In this document: positions 25,321-34,191 of the stretch, piece after piece
Position numbering within the stretch: the first letter of the stretch is position 1
How the letters are laid out: each line of letters begins with the position of its first letter
DNA from: an uncultured Clostridium sp.
GTDB taxonomy: Bacteria > Bacillota > Clostridia > Lachnospirales > Lachnospiraceae
DNA: 55,799 nt
Assembly: GCA_938036545.1 (NCBI GenBank)
Contig: CALHQJ010000066.1
Span: 1 to 55,799 of the forward strand
Reading direction: 5' to 3'
Position numbers and translations under genes: made by a program
Notes under the pieces: generated by a model
Told to the model about the DNA's origin: nothing
What the model saw: the letters and a program-made list of their open reading frames with translations, nothing else
The model's database searches: none

Positions 25321-27239
25321 TGTTTTCCCAAGCTTTAGAAACCTGGATCAGCCAACAGGAAGGGCGGATGGACTGCCGTTCTTTTCAGCCTTATCCTACT
25401 GCATCTGACAGGACTGCCTGGACCAATGTTCCAGCATCTGTCAGAAAATCTTTAATCGCAAAAGGAGAAGAATTTCTCCATTACCAGTACCCCGTTCTAA
25501 CGGCGACAGACTTTATGGATTTTACGCGGACCGGCAACCGGGAACGGTATCAAGAACGCCTCTTTAACCGCCGCCTGGCTTTAAACCACCTGGTTTTAGC
25601 AGAATGTGCCGAGCACAGCGGACGATTTCTGGATGATATTGTAAATGGGTTGTTCTGTATCTGCGAAGAAGCTGCCTGGCAGCTTCCGGCCCACAATTCT
25701 TATATCCGAGATACGCCGCAGCTCATTCTGCCTGATGTAAACCGTCCCGTAGTGGATTTGTTTGCTGCTGAAACTGCTGCAATCCTGTCCACCGCCGCTT
25801 ATCTGCTGCAGGATGATTTAAATCAGATAAGTCCCGTTATTCTGGGCATGATTCAAAGTAATCTGGAAACCAGAATTTTTAAGCCCTACCTGACTGAACA
25901 TTTCTGGTGGATGGGGGATGGAAAATCCCATATGAACAACTGGACTTCCTGGTGCACTCAAAACGTGCTGCTGTCTTCTGCATTTTGTCTCCAGTGGTGG
26001 AACGAAGAGGTTCCGGAGCATTTAGACATGAATGCCATCTTAAGGCAGGCATGTAAAAGTCTGGATTATTTCTTAGACGAATACGGTACAGACGGCTGCT
26101 GCGACGAAGGAGCTCAGTACTTCCGCCACGCCGGCCTTACTCTCTTTGGAGCCATGGAAGTGTTAAACGGAATTTCCGGCAATGCATTTTCCTCTTTATA
26201 TAGAGAAGAAAAAATCTGCAATATTGCCTCCTACATCTTTCATGTTCACGTAGCCGGCCCATACTATGTAAACTTTGCCGACTGTTCCCCCATTGCAGGA
26301 CGATGCGGCGCCAGAGAATTTTTGTTTGGAAAACGGACGGAAAATGAAGAACTGATGAGCTTTGTTGCTGCTGATTATCGAGACAGTTCCAATCAGCTTT
26401 TTGAAGATGAACACAACCTGTTTTATCGTCTCCAGTCTGTGTTCACTCATAAAGAATTGATGGACTGGGATTGTTCCCATCCCCTGTTTTATCCGGATCT
26501 GTACTATCCCAGCGCCGGACTGTTTTTAGCCAGAGACAGTCATTTGTGTCTGGCAGTAAAAGCCGGAGATAATGATGATAGTCACAACCACAATGATGTG
26601 GGCAGCTTTACGGTTTATAAAGATGGAAAACCGATCTTTATTGACGTGGGAGTAGAAACCTACACCAAAAAGACCTTTTCTCCCCAGCGCTACGAAATCT
26701 GGACTATGCAGTCCCGCTTTCATAATCTTCCCACCTTTGGAGATGACAGCGGCATAACGGCCAGTGACGATATTCCGCTGCATGCAGGCGGCATTATTCA
26801 AAAAGCTGGAGAACGTTACTGTGCCAGCCAGGTTTCTGTGGACTTAAGGTCAGAGTCCCCCTGTATTTCCATGGACATCGCACCTGCCTATGGCGACTCC
26901 AGGGTAGTGTCCTATAAGCGGACAGCGATTCTTCATAAAGAACCGGAATCATGTATTACAATCACCGATCAGTATCAAGTTCAGGAGCTTCCAGTTACTC
27001 TGTCTTTCATGACCTATGAAAAACCGGAAGCAGCCTGGAGCGAAAGTGAACCTCATGTACTGCAGCTTGAGATTGGAAAGCTGGCTTCCTGCCGTATCGC
27101 AGGCGCATCCCATGTGGAAATCATTCCGATTCCCATTACTGACGCCAGACTCCAGGGAGCCTGGAAACATGAAATCTATCAGTGCCGGGTAATGCTGGAT
27201 GGAGAGCATAATGGAGAAGCTGTAATAAATATTTGGTAG
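25320..27239 (+). CDS. Heparinase II/III-family lyase, intracellular
   Basis: A 639-residue polysaccharide or oligosaccharide lyase. It has an N-terminal alpha-helical toroid (about 60-370) and a C-terminal beta-sandwich. The conserved segment DSHNHNDVGSFTVYKDGKP and then EIWTMQSRFHNLPTFGD (about 415-480) carries the His/Tyr/Asn set of the Hepar_II_III family. There is no signal peptide, so it cleaves imported uronate oligosaccharides such as glycosaminoglycan or alginate fragments; the precise substrate is unknown. It is the last gene of the kinase-regulator-lyase unit. A MITE has inserted in its stop codon: the original TAA became TAG. Confidence 0.88.
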   Translation: MFSQALETWISQQEGRMDCRSFQPYPTASDRTAWTNVPASVRKSLIAKGEEFLHYQYPVLTATDFMDFTRTGNRERYQERLFNRRLALNHLVLAECAEHSGRFLDDIVNGLFCICEEAAWQLPAHNSYIRDTPQLILPDVNRPVVDLFAAETAAILSTAAYLLQDDLNQISPVILGMIQSNLETRIFKPYLTEHFWWMGDGKSHMNNWTSWCTQNVLLSSAFCLQWWNEEVPEHLDMNAILRQACKSLDYFLDEYGTDGCCDEGAQYFRHAGLTLFGAMEVLNGISGNAFSSLYREEKICNIASYIFHVHVAGPYYVNFADCSPIAGRCGAREFLFGKRTENEELMSFVAADYRDSSNQLFEDEHNLFYRLQSVFTHKELMDWDCSHPLFYPDLYYPSAGLFLARDSHLCLAVKAGDNDDSHNHNDVGSFTVYKDGKPIFIDVGVETYTKKTFSPQRYEIWTMQSRFHNLPTFGDDSGITASDDIPLHAGGIIQKAGERYCASQVSVDLRSESPCISMDIAPAYGDSRVVSYKRTAILHKEPESCITITDQYQVQELPVTLSFMTYEKPEAAWSESEPHVLQLEIGKLASCRIAGASHVEIIPIPITDARLQGAWKHEIYQCRVMLDGEHNGEAVINIW

Positions 27240-27346
27240 CAACTATTCAAGACGGCGGGAAATCCGGTATAAAAAGCTGTTTATAAGCCAGCTTGACACA
27301 GCTTTTATACCAGATTTCCCATCAGAAGAATCTCCGATGCTTCTTC
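27239..27346. mobile_element. About 108-bp truncated MITE with perfect 8-bp duplication in the lyase stop codon
   Basis: Flanks ATTTGGTA at 27231-27238 and 27347-27354 are identical. The left end GCAACTATTCAAGACGG matches the reversed right end of the element at 43888-44042, followed by the same palindrome (aaatccggtataaaaagctg…) and hairpin. The other terminus is missing: the copy stops in ccgatgcttcttc. The 17-nt centre (27281-27297) is in the opposite orientation relative to its flanks compared with the full copy. Confidence 0.75.
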
Positions 27347-27377
27347 ATTTGGTAAAATAAAATATTTCTATCCATTA

Positions 27378-28321
27378 CTACTTTGCCCGAATTTCCTGTT
27401 TCATGAACAGAATATACGAGGCGCAGAAGGTTCCCAGCATAAATGCAGTCATTCCTGCAAGGTGAGGCCAGATTAAAAGAAGGCTTTGGCTAAAAGACAA
27501 ATATCCTTCAATGGCTCCTGATAAAGACTGAACCGTCATCAATCCAATGGTTCTGACACTGGGATTCATAATGGTGGTGACTGCCTCGCTGAACAGATAA
27601 TAAGGAGAAATCCGGTTCAACGCCAGCTGACAGGAATAATTTTTAGCGGAATTAAGCAGCGCCTCCATATTCGTGCCAACCGGATACAGGGCATTGGCAG
27701 CAACGCTGACCAGCATGGTCATAAATAAAGAGAAAAACAGCCAGATAGAAATCGATATCATGGCAGAAGTAGCTGCATTCTTGCAAATAACGGAAAACAG
27801 CAGGGCCAGCCCCAGCCAAAAGCAGATGTACACACAGGTCAGCAGCAGAAATACGAAAATTCTCGCCAGTTCTTCAGTTGTAGGAACAATGCCGGTTACC
27901 AGCATTCATACTGCTCCAATCAAAATTCCCATGGAAAATACCATCATCACAATAATCGTCGTTCCGGCTAAAAATTTTCCATTAATAATAGAATCGCGGT
28001 AAATCGGCTGAGAAGTCAGACGGTACAGCGTTCTCTCTGATTTTTCTCCAATAATCCCGTCAAATCCCAGCGCCAATCCTACAAACGGTCCCAGCAGGGC
28101 AATAAATGATACAAAGGATGGAATGGAATTTCCGCTGGCTGTATAAAGCTGGTAAGGCCGATTAACGCCAATACAATCAAAATGCGTCTGCTGCGGAAAT
28201 GATCGGTCATTTCTTTATGATACAGAGCAATCAATCCCTGACGCTGATCATAGCCATCCTGGACAGTCCTGGGCTGCCCTTCGTCAGCTTTCCTGTTCAA
28301 AATATTGACGGTAAATTTCAT
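27378..28321 (-). pseudogene. ABC-2 type permease, broken by a frameshift and a stop
   Basis: Reading from 28321, the frame gives a normal start of an ABC-2 permease (ALYHKEMTDHFRSRR, LIVLALIGLTS), then loses homology near 28148. Shifting frame restores it (LYTASGNSIPSFVSFIALL, GFDGIIGEKSERTLYRL, QPIYRDSIINGKFLAG). That frame then meets an in-frame TGA at 27908-27906. The same frame continues with MLVTGIVPTTEELARIF and several membrane helices to 27378. One missing base (perhaps a C lost from AGCCTT) and one nonsense change explain everything. The partner is the intact ATPase gene that overlaps its start. Confidence 0.85.
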
Positions 28322-29237
28322 CCAGCTCCCCTCCCTTCTGCTTTAATTCCAGCAGAACATCCCCCTGTTCTGCCAGTGTTTTTCCCATTTCTTTTCGGAT
28401 GTCCTCAGTTGAATCAATTATAAGAGACTTTCCTTCTCTTCTCACTCTTTCTACACTTTCCAGGGATTCCAGCATCCGAACCAGCTGGGAATCCATCGGT
28501 TCAGCCTGAATTTCGGTTATAAAATGGCCTTCTTTTTCCAATTGCTGTCCCAGCGTTTCAATGGGACCGCAGGCAATCAATTTTCCTTCTACAAAAATTC
28601 CTACCCTGTCGCAGACCTGCTGAATTTGCTGGAGCTGATGGGAGGAAATCAGAATGGTTCTCTGATCCTCTTCTGCCAGTTCTCTGATTAACTCCAAAAG
28701 CTCCCTCATGCCCTGAGGGTCAATTCCCAAAGTCGGTTCATCCATAATAATAACTTTGTGATCTTTCATCAAAACATCTGCAATTCCCAGCCTTTGTTTC
28801 ATACCTCTGGAATAAGTTCCCGCTTTTTTATCTGCAGCATCCGTCATTCCGACTCTTTGAAGAAGGTTTGCAATTCGCTCTTCCAGAAAATCACCTTTCA
28901 GACCATTTAGCCGGCCTGTAAACCGCAGATTTTCCCGTCCGGTTAAATCGTTATAAAATCCCACATTATCTGGCAGATACCCTACAATCCGTTTTACTGC
29001 AATGGGTTCTTTGATACAGTCGTGTCCGTCAATCCAGGCAAACCCTTCTGTAGGCTCTGTCAGCCCCAACAGCATCAATACTGTCGTAGTTTTTCCAGCT
29101 CCGTTAGGCCCCAGCAGGCCAAATACTTCTCCTTTTCCCACAGTCAGATACAAATTGTCTACTGCCCTTTTCCCTCCATAAATTTTCGTCAGTCCAGAGA
29201 TCTTTATAATCGGTTCCAGTTTCCTCATTTCATCCAT
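28284..29237 (-). CDS. ABC transporter ATP-binding protein (partner of the broken permease)
   Basis: A 317-residue ATPase with Walker A GPNGAGKTT (about 40), signature YSRGMKQRLG (about 145), Walker B VIIMDEPTLGID and a C-terminal extension (about 225-317) typical of exporter ATPases of the CcmA/NatA class. Its start follows a weak GGCGGTGG. It overlaps the permease start by 38 bp and follows the NEW3-like gene by 12 bp. It looks intact, but the permease and the extracellular protein of the operon are both frameshifted, so it is probably non-functional in its original role. Confidence 0.88.
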   Translation of the reverse strand: MDEMRKLEPIIKISGLTKIYGGKRAVDNLYLTVGKGEVFGLLGPNGAGKTTTVLMLLGLTEPTEGFAWIDGHDCIKEPIAVKRIVGYLPDNVGFYNDLTGRENLRFTGRLNGLKGDFLEERIANLLQRVGMTDAADKKAGTYSRGMKQRLGIADVLMKDHKVIIMDEPTLGIDPQGMRELLELIRELAEEDQRTILISSHQLQQIQQVCDRVGIFVEGKLIACGPIETLGQQLEKEGHFITEIQAEPMDSQLVRMLESLESVERVRREGKSLIIDSTEDIRKEMGKTLAEQGDVLLELKQKGGELDEIYRQYFEQES

Positions 29238-29249
29238 GATTCCACCGCC

Positions 29250-30391
29250 TTATCTTCTGCCGTATTTCTTAAATACATATCCCATGCCTGCAATCAGCGC
29301 CGCAATAATTCCAATTGCCACAATTCCCCAGATAGTTGCAGTCTTTACCGTAACCCGAAACTCTGCACTTCCGGAAGTTTCTGCCACTGATGCAGAAATA
29401 GAGGTTACATAGTCACCAGTCATGGCATCTTCACTTGGAGTTATGTGGGCTACTACCTCTTTAGTAGCTCCCGGATCCAGACTCTCAATGGTAGAATTGT
29501 CAAATTCCACGGTCCAGCCAGCTGGCGCTGAAGAAGTCAGACTGATATTTTCCAGGGTCACATTGCTGTAGTTAATCACATTTAAGGTTACTGCAGAATC
29601 TTTCCCTGCAGAAGTGTCCATACTTAATAAGCCTGTAGGTGTAGTTACTTCCAGCCCATAAGTTCCCGTAATCTTTACATTCAAATCCAGGTTCATAGTC
29701 TCTTTGGAAGAAACGGCAGTAATCGGAATAGCATATTCTCCAGCTTCTACATTTGCCGGTGGAACTACCGTAACACCGATTCCCTGTGTTCCGGCAGAAT
29801 CAATATCAATTGCCGCAATCTGCGTACTTTCCCCAGATGGCTTAAAGCTGACCTGCCAGCCGCTTGGGGCCTGTGCAGATAAACTGTAGGACTGGGTATC
29901 GGCTCCATTATTTACAAGGGTTGTATTAAAGGTAAACGTAGTTCCGGACGGGCCTTCCTGGGATGGATACTCTGTGGTAAAGCTGCTCTGTCCATACTCA
30001 TTTTCACTGATAGTAAATTCCAGTCCTGCTATATCGGAAATCCCGCTGTCGGCGGCGGCATTTAACTGTACCTGATAGGTTCCCTCTACCGCATCTTTGG
30101 GAATAGTAAGCTGAAATGTCACTCCTGTTACGGTTTCTCCATTAGCGGCATGGATACTGCTGACAGAGATGCGTCAAATGAAGAGCCGCTGTTATTTTCC
30201 AAATCCAGGCTGACAGAAACTGCCTCTCCTGCCTTGACCGTAATTCCAGGATACGCTGTGCTTAACTCAATCCCTCCCGCTGCCTTTGCTGTAAACGGCT
30301 GAAAAAACGCCAGCAAAAGTGACAGCATCACCGTAAATATTACCGCATGTTTCAAAATCCTTTCTCTTTGCAGTGCATACACCTTTGTCAT
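29250..30391 (-). pseudogene. Secreted NEW3/NPCBM-associated-like protein with C-terminal membrane anchor, frameshifted
   Basis: From 30391 the frame encodes a signal peptide (VIFTVMLSLLLAFFQPFTAKA) and the first Ig-like part (GIELSTAYPGITVKAGE), then ends at MPLMEKP and a stop. The -1 frame reads SSIHAANGETVTGVTFQLTIPKDAVEG and continues through two or three Ig-like NEW3 repeats (SLSAQAPSGWQVSFKP; SLTSSAPAGWTVEF). It closes with a C-terminal membrane helix (IWGIVAIGIIAALIAGMGYVF) and positive tail. A single missing base near 30160 explains the break. Such proteins commonly accompany ABC-2 exporters in Firmicutes. Confidence 0.82.
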
Positions 30392-30509
30392 AATGTTCCT
30401 CTCCTTTAATTGATCCTTTTCTTAATGATCTTAGAGAGAAATTGTGCCCGAAGTATGATTTTTGTGTGAAAAAAGTGTGTTGGCTTTCTAAAAAAAATCT
30501 ACAGTTAAT

Positions 30510-30680
30510 CAAATCGTACTTATCCTGAAAATTGCGGTAAAATGTCTGTCTGGTAACCTGGCAGGTTTCTACAATCTCTTTTACCGTAATCCGATCCACC
30601 GGCGTGGTTTTCATACATTCCTTAATCGCCTGGGCCAAACGATATTTTGTCTTTTCATTTTTTGCGGAAAGTTCTGCCAT
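30510..30680 (-). pseudogene. Truncated TetR-family regulator (HTH only)
   Basis: From ATG 30680 (GGAGGGA just upstream) the frame begins MAELSAKNEKTKYRLAQAI. It contains a clear TetR HTH (VDRITVKEIVETCQVTRQTFYRNFQDKYDLI), then loses any resemblance to the family after about residue 57. The frame runs on without a stop into the NEW3-like gene (to 30267), which is read-through of that gene's leader. The ligand domain has therefore been deleted. It was probably the repressor of the exporter operon. Confidence 0.75.
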
Positions 30681-30783
30681 AGCTCCCTCCATTTCTATAA
30701 AATTCCGTGAAATCTGCACCTTAAAATTATACCGTGTCTGCCCAATCTTGACAACCTGTTAAAATCCTGTAAGATATTCTTAT

Positions 30784-30839
30784 ACAACAGTTCAGCCATG
30801 CAAAGATTCAGACAGAAAAAAGCATTGCTGAACAGTTAC
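30784..30839. mobile_element. 56-bp MITE with perfect 8-bp target duplication
   Basis: Flanks ATTCTTAT at 30776-30783 and 30840-30847 are identical. The ends ACAACAGTTCAGCCATGC and, reversed, GTAACTGTTCAGCAATGC match at 14 of 18 positions. The interior gattcagacagaaaaaagc is shared with the element at 14071. It lies between the promoter side of the tetR remnant and the methyltransferase start at 30885. Confidence 0.82.
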
Positions 30840-30884
30840 ATTCTTATAAAGAAGCCGCAGCAGGCGGCAGAATGGAGTACATAT

Positions 30885-32087
30885 ATGGAATATGCAGTTG
30901 CCCGAATCAAAAAAGGAGAAGGACGTTCCTTAAAAGCCGGAAGTGCCTGGATTTATGATAATGAAATCGATCATGTAACAGGAGATTTTGAAAACGGAGA
31001 TCTGGTATTTGTAGAGGATTTTGACGGATATCCTCTTGGATGGGGTTTTATCAATACCAACTCTAAAATTACCATACGAATGATGTCCCGCAAAAAAGAT
31101 GCGGTTATTGATGAAGATTTTATTGAAATGCGGGTACGAAATGCCTGGGAATATCGAAAAACTACTGTCGACACTTCAAGCTGCCGGATTATTTTCGGAG
31201 AAGCAGACTTTCTTCCTGGCATTGTCATTGATAAATTTTCAGATGTTCTGGTCGTGGAGTCTCTGGCTTTGGGAATCGATCGTTTTAAGCCTTTGATTCT
31301 GGAAAAGCTGAAAAAAGTTCTGGCAGAAGACAACATTCAAATCCGCGGTATTTATGAACGCAGCGATGCAAAAGTCCGTCTTCAGGAGGGTATGGAACGA
31401 TATAAGGGATTTATCGGCGAACCATTTGACACAAAAGTAGAAATTATAGAAAATGGAGTCCGTTACTTCGTAGACGTTGCAGATGGACAGAAAACCGGAT
31501 TTTTCCTGGATCAAAAGTACAACCGTCTGGCAATCCAGCGGCTGTGTCCTGGAAAAAAGGTCTTAGACTGCTTTACCCATACCGGCTCTTTTGCCTTAAA
31601 CGCCGGAATTGCCGGAGCTTCTTCCGTGCTGGGAGTAGACGCCTCGGAACTGGGTGTGGCCCAGGCCAGAGAAAACGCTGAATTAAACGGCCTGTCTGAC
31701 AGGGTATCCTTTGTCTGTGCAGACGTCTTTGATCTTCTTCCGGAGCTGGAGAAAAAGGGCGAGCAGTTTGATGTGGTAATCCTGGACCCGCCAGCCTTTA
31801 CCAAATCCCGCAGTTCCATCAAAAATGCAGTCAAAGGCTACCGTGAAATCAACTTAAGAGGTTTAAAGCTGGTAAAGGACGGCGGCAATCTGGCCACCTG
31901 CTCCTGCTCCCACTTTATGTCTCCGGAACTGTTTACCAAAACCATAAGAGAGGCGGCAGCAGGAGTTCACAAGAGACTCCGCCAGGTAGAGTACCGGACC
32001 CAGGCGGCAGATCACCCCATTCTCTGGTCTGCAGATGAATCCTATTATTTAAAATTTTATATTTTCCAGGTATGTGAGGAGAAGTAA
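30885..32087 (+). CDS. Class I SAM-dependent rRNA methyltransferase, RlmI-like
   Basis: A 400-residue RNA methyltransferase. The N-terminal PUA-like domain is residues about 1-75 (VARIKKGEGRSLKAGSAWIYDNEI), a central EEHD-like beta domain follows, and the Rossmann domain has motif I VLDCFTHTGSFALNAG (about 223) and motif IV VVILDPPAFTKS (about 293). Members methylate 23S rRNA cytosine (RlmI type, C1962 in E. coli). The start at 30885 follows GGAG at 7 nt; codons upstream lie inside the MITE and are unlikely to be coding. Confidence 0.9.
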   Translation: MEYAVARIKKGEGRSLKAGSAWIYDNEIDHVTGDFENGDLVFVEDFDGYPLGWGFINTNSKITIRMMSRKKDAVIDEDFIEMRVRNAWEYRKTTVDTSSCRIIFGEADFLPGIVIDKFSDVLVVESLALGIDRFKPLILEKLKKVLAEDNIQIRGIYERSDAKVRLQEGMERYKGFIGEPFDTKVEIIENGVRYFVDVADGQKTGFFLDQKYNRLAIQRLCPGKKVLDCFTHTGSFALNAGIAGASSVLGVDASELGVAQARENAELNGLSDRVSFVCADVFDLLPELEKKGEQFDVVILDPPAFTKSRSSIKNAVKGYREINLRGLKLVKDGGNLATCSCSHFMSPELFTKTIREAAAGVHKRLRQVEYRTQAADHPILWSADESYYLKFYIFQVCEEK

Positions 32088-32228
32088 GACTGAATCTAAC
32101 GAAGAATCCGAGCCGAGTCCGTATGACTGTCCTTCCGGCTGAATAAAGCTGGCCCTGCTCTGTACAAACCTTATGGCATTTGATATAATGTCTAAATGTG
32201 TGTCATATTAACGGAAGGAGTCTGAAAC

Positions 32229-32528
32229 ATGGATATACTTATCATTATGTGTATTGGCATACTGGCTGGCAGGATTGCTCTGTTTCGCCGTATCAAGAAG
32301 CAGAATGAATATGTCTCTCTGGGCTGTACATTTCTTTTAATTTTTTCTATGGGTGTCATGCTTGGAAGAAAAGAGACGTTCTTTGAAGAACTTTCAGAAC
32401 TGGGAATAACCAGCTTCCTGTTCTTCTTCATCCCTACTCTGCTTTCTATCGTACTGGTTTACTGCCTGACACAAATATTTATGAAAAAACGTAAGAAAAC
32501 TTCTGCAGAAGGGAGTCAGAAACATTGA
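32229..32528 (+). CDS. LysO-type lysine exporter, N-terminal piece
   Basis: A 99-residue membrane protein with three hydrophobic helices, matching the N-terminal part of LysO (YbjE/DUF340). In E. coli LysO is one chain of about 300 residues that exports L-lysine. Here the two parts are separate genes overlapping at TTGA, a regular start-stop overlap, so this is a natural split rather than a frameshift. GGAAGGAG precedes the ATG. A TATAAT at about 32189 could be its promoter. Confidence 0.8.
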   Translation: MDILIIMCIGILAGRIALFRRIKKQNEYVSLGCTFLLIFSMGVMLGRKETFFEELSELGITSFLFFFIPTLLSIVLVYCLTQIFMKKRKKTSAEGSQKH

Positions 32529-33127
32529 TCGTTCTTTTAACAATACTTTCCCTGCTTTTCGGCATTGCTTACGGCTATTTGGGTGGAAATAATGCTCTCT
32601 TATCATTTCTTACCAATCACTCAAACATTGCCTTATACATACTTATGTTTTCTGTTGGCATCAGTATTGGGATGCATGACGGTATTCTTAAGAAAATAAA
32701 AGAATATAATATCCGGATTTTCATAATTCCTGCTGGAATTATTGCCGGATCCCTTCTTGGCGGACTGTTCTGCTCAATAATCCTGAAAATACCTGCCGGA
32801 CAGGCTGCTGCAGTTGCCAGTGGTATGGGATGGTACAGCCTTGCAGGGGCTACCATCAGCAAATTTGTAGGGGAAGAACTAGGAAGTATTGCTTTTATGA
32901 GCAATCTTATGAGAGAGATATTTTCTTTCTTCATTATTCCATTTCTGGCTCTGCGGTTTAACTATTATACCTGCATTGCTCCTGCTGGTGCAACTAGCGA
33001 AGATACAACACTACCCGTTATGTTAAAATACACAAATGAAGAAACCGTAGTTCTGTCAGTTTTAAATGGAATTATCTGTTCCTTCTTCGTTCCAATCCTA
33101 ATCTCTTTATGCCTTAATATAAAATAA
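32525..33127 (+). CDS. LysO-type lysine exporter, C-terminal piece
   Basis: A 200-residue membrane protein with about five to six helices and the family motif region FSVGISIGMHDGILKKIKEYN, then ASGMGWYSLAGATISKFVGEELGSIAFMSNLMRE. It starts at TTG 32525 within the TTGA overlap. With the upstream 99-residue piece it should assemble one exporter. The LysR gene just beyond the terminators is convergent and may regulate it. Lysine or thialysine as substrate is by family resemblance. Confidence 0.82.
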   Translation: MIVLLTILSLLFGIAYGYLGGNNALLSFLTNHSNIALYILMFSVGISIGMHDGILKKIKEYNIRIFIIPAGIIAGSLLGGLFCSIILKIPAGQAAAVASGMGWYSLAGATISKFVGEELGSIAFMSNLMREIFSFFIIPFLALRFNYYTCIAPAGATSEDTTLPVMLKYTNEETVVLSVLNGIICSFFVPILISLCLNIK

Positions 33128-33143
33128 AGAAGACATCTCTATA

Positions 33144-33246
33144 AAGCAGGGAATCTGTTTTTTATGCTATTTCAAGGATTCCCTGCAAAAATATAGGAAA
33201 GGGTGCTAAAAAATCATCTGCGTTGACGATTTTTCAGCACCCTTTC
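33144..33246. terminator. Two terminators between lysO and the LysR gene
   Basis: First hairpin: gcagggaatc…gattccctgc followed by aaaaatat. Second: gaaagggtgct-aaaaaatc with gattttt-cagcaccctttc (33198-33246), bounded by T-runs on both strands. Together they separate the convergent genes. Confidence 0.75.
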
Positions 33247-33273
33247 ATTCATATTTTTTTCTCTGCTGATTGT

Positions 33274-34191
33274 CTATATTCTTTTCAGATAAGGCATACT
33301 GTCCAGAAAATCATCCAGTACACGATAAAACAGCTCAAACATCTCGGACTTCACTTTGTTCTGAGACTTTAAGCATACTTTATAGCAATACAACGCCGGA
33401 GGCGGATTTTTCATCTCCATGGCATGCACCTGGTTGGTTCGAATCAGTTCTTCTGCAACCGATACCGGAACAATGGCCCACTGCTCTTCTTCTGTCAGAT
33501 ATTTCGGAATCGTCGGCACTGCATTAATGGAAATATCCGCCATAGACTCTGCTCCAAAAATTTCCTCATGCCACCTGATAAAGTCCCGTCCCCAGGAACT
33601 GGAAAGATCGATTTCTTTTTTCCTGTCCAATATGTTTAAATCTATTTTTTCCTGAGGATAAATGCTGTTTTTTGGAACAATTACTCGAAATTCCTCAGCA
33701 AAAAGAGGTTCTATCTCAAAATTACGGTTTTCCTGAGGATTTCTTAAAAATGCCATATTGAGATGACCGCTTTCCAAAAGCTGATAGATCTCATCTGTAT
33801 TGTGGCTTTCCAAACGAAACGTCATCCGACGTTTGGACATGGACGCCGCCTCCAAAAGCTGTGTCAGAAGCTTATAAAAAATGCTGTCATTCATACTGTC
33901 ATGGCATCCAATGCTGAAAACTGCTTTTGATCCGTTTTGTGAAAAGATTTCAATTCGTTCCCACAACGCTTCGTATTCATATGCTAAAGGCAAAAAGGCC
34001 TCTCCATCGCTTGTCAGCTCAATGGTACGATAACCTTTCCTGCGAATAATCAGTTTTACTCCCAGTTCTTTCTCCAGCACACTTAAACGATGGCTGACCG
34101 TAGACTGGGTCAGGTATAGTTTTTCTGCTGCCTTCGATATGCTGCTGTATTTTACAATTTCAAGAAACGTTTTTATCTCCCAATGTGTCAT
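33274..34191 (-). CDS. LysR-family transcriptional regulator
   Basis: A 305-residue regulator with an N-terminal winged HTH (HWEIKTFLEIVKYSS…AEKLYLTQSTVSHRLSVLEKELG) and a two-lobed effector domain. The start at 34191 is preferred because GGGGAG lies 8 nt upstream; the alternative 24 bp further upstream has no ribosome site. It faces the LysO pair convergently. The target is unknown; the lysine exporter is a candidate by adjacency only. Confidence 0.88.
   Translation of the reverse strand: MTHWEIKTFLEIVKYSSISKAAEKLYLTQSTVSHRLSVLEKELGVKLIIRRKGYRTIELTSDGEAFLPLAYEYEALWERIEIFSQNGSKAVFSIGCHDSMNDSIFYKLLTQLLEAASMSKRRMTFRLESHNTDEIYQLLESGHLNMAFLRNPQENRNFEIEPLFAEEFRVIVPKNSIYPQEKIDLNILDRKKEIDLSSSWGRDFIRWHEEIFGAESMADISINAVPTIPKYLTEEEQWAIVPVSVAEELIRTNQVHAMEMKNPPPALYCYKVCLKSQNKVKSEMFELFYRVLDDFLDSMPYLKRI

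Noticed and set aside
28140..28160. Programmed -1 frameshift in the permease
   Set aside because: No slippery heptamer is present, and the same gene has an in-frame stop as well, so decay fits better.
30267..30509. Continuation of the TetR reading frame as a real C-terminal domain
   Set aside because: The residues past the HTH are the leader and first codons of the NEW3-like gene read in another frame and do not resemble a TetR ligand domain.
32089..32228. Lysine riboswitch ahead of lysO
   Set aside because: The leader is too short and no L-box core was found.
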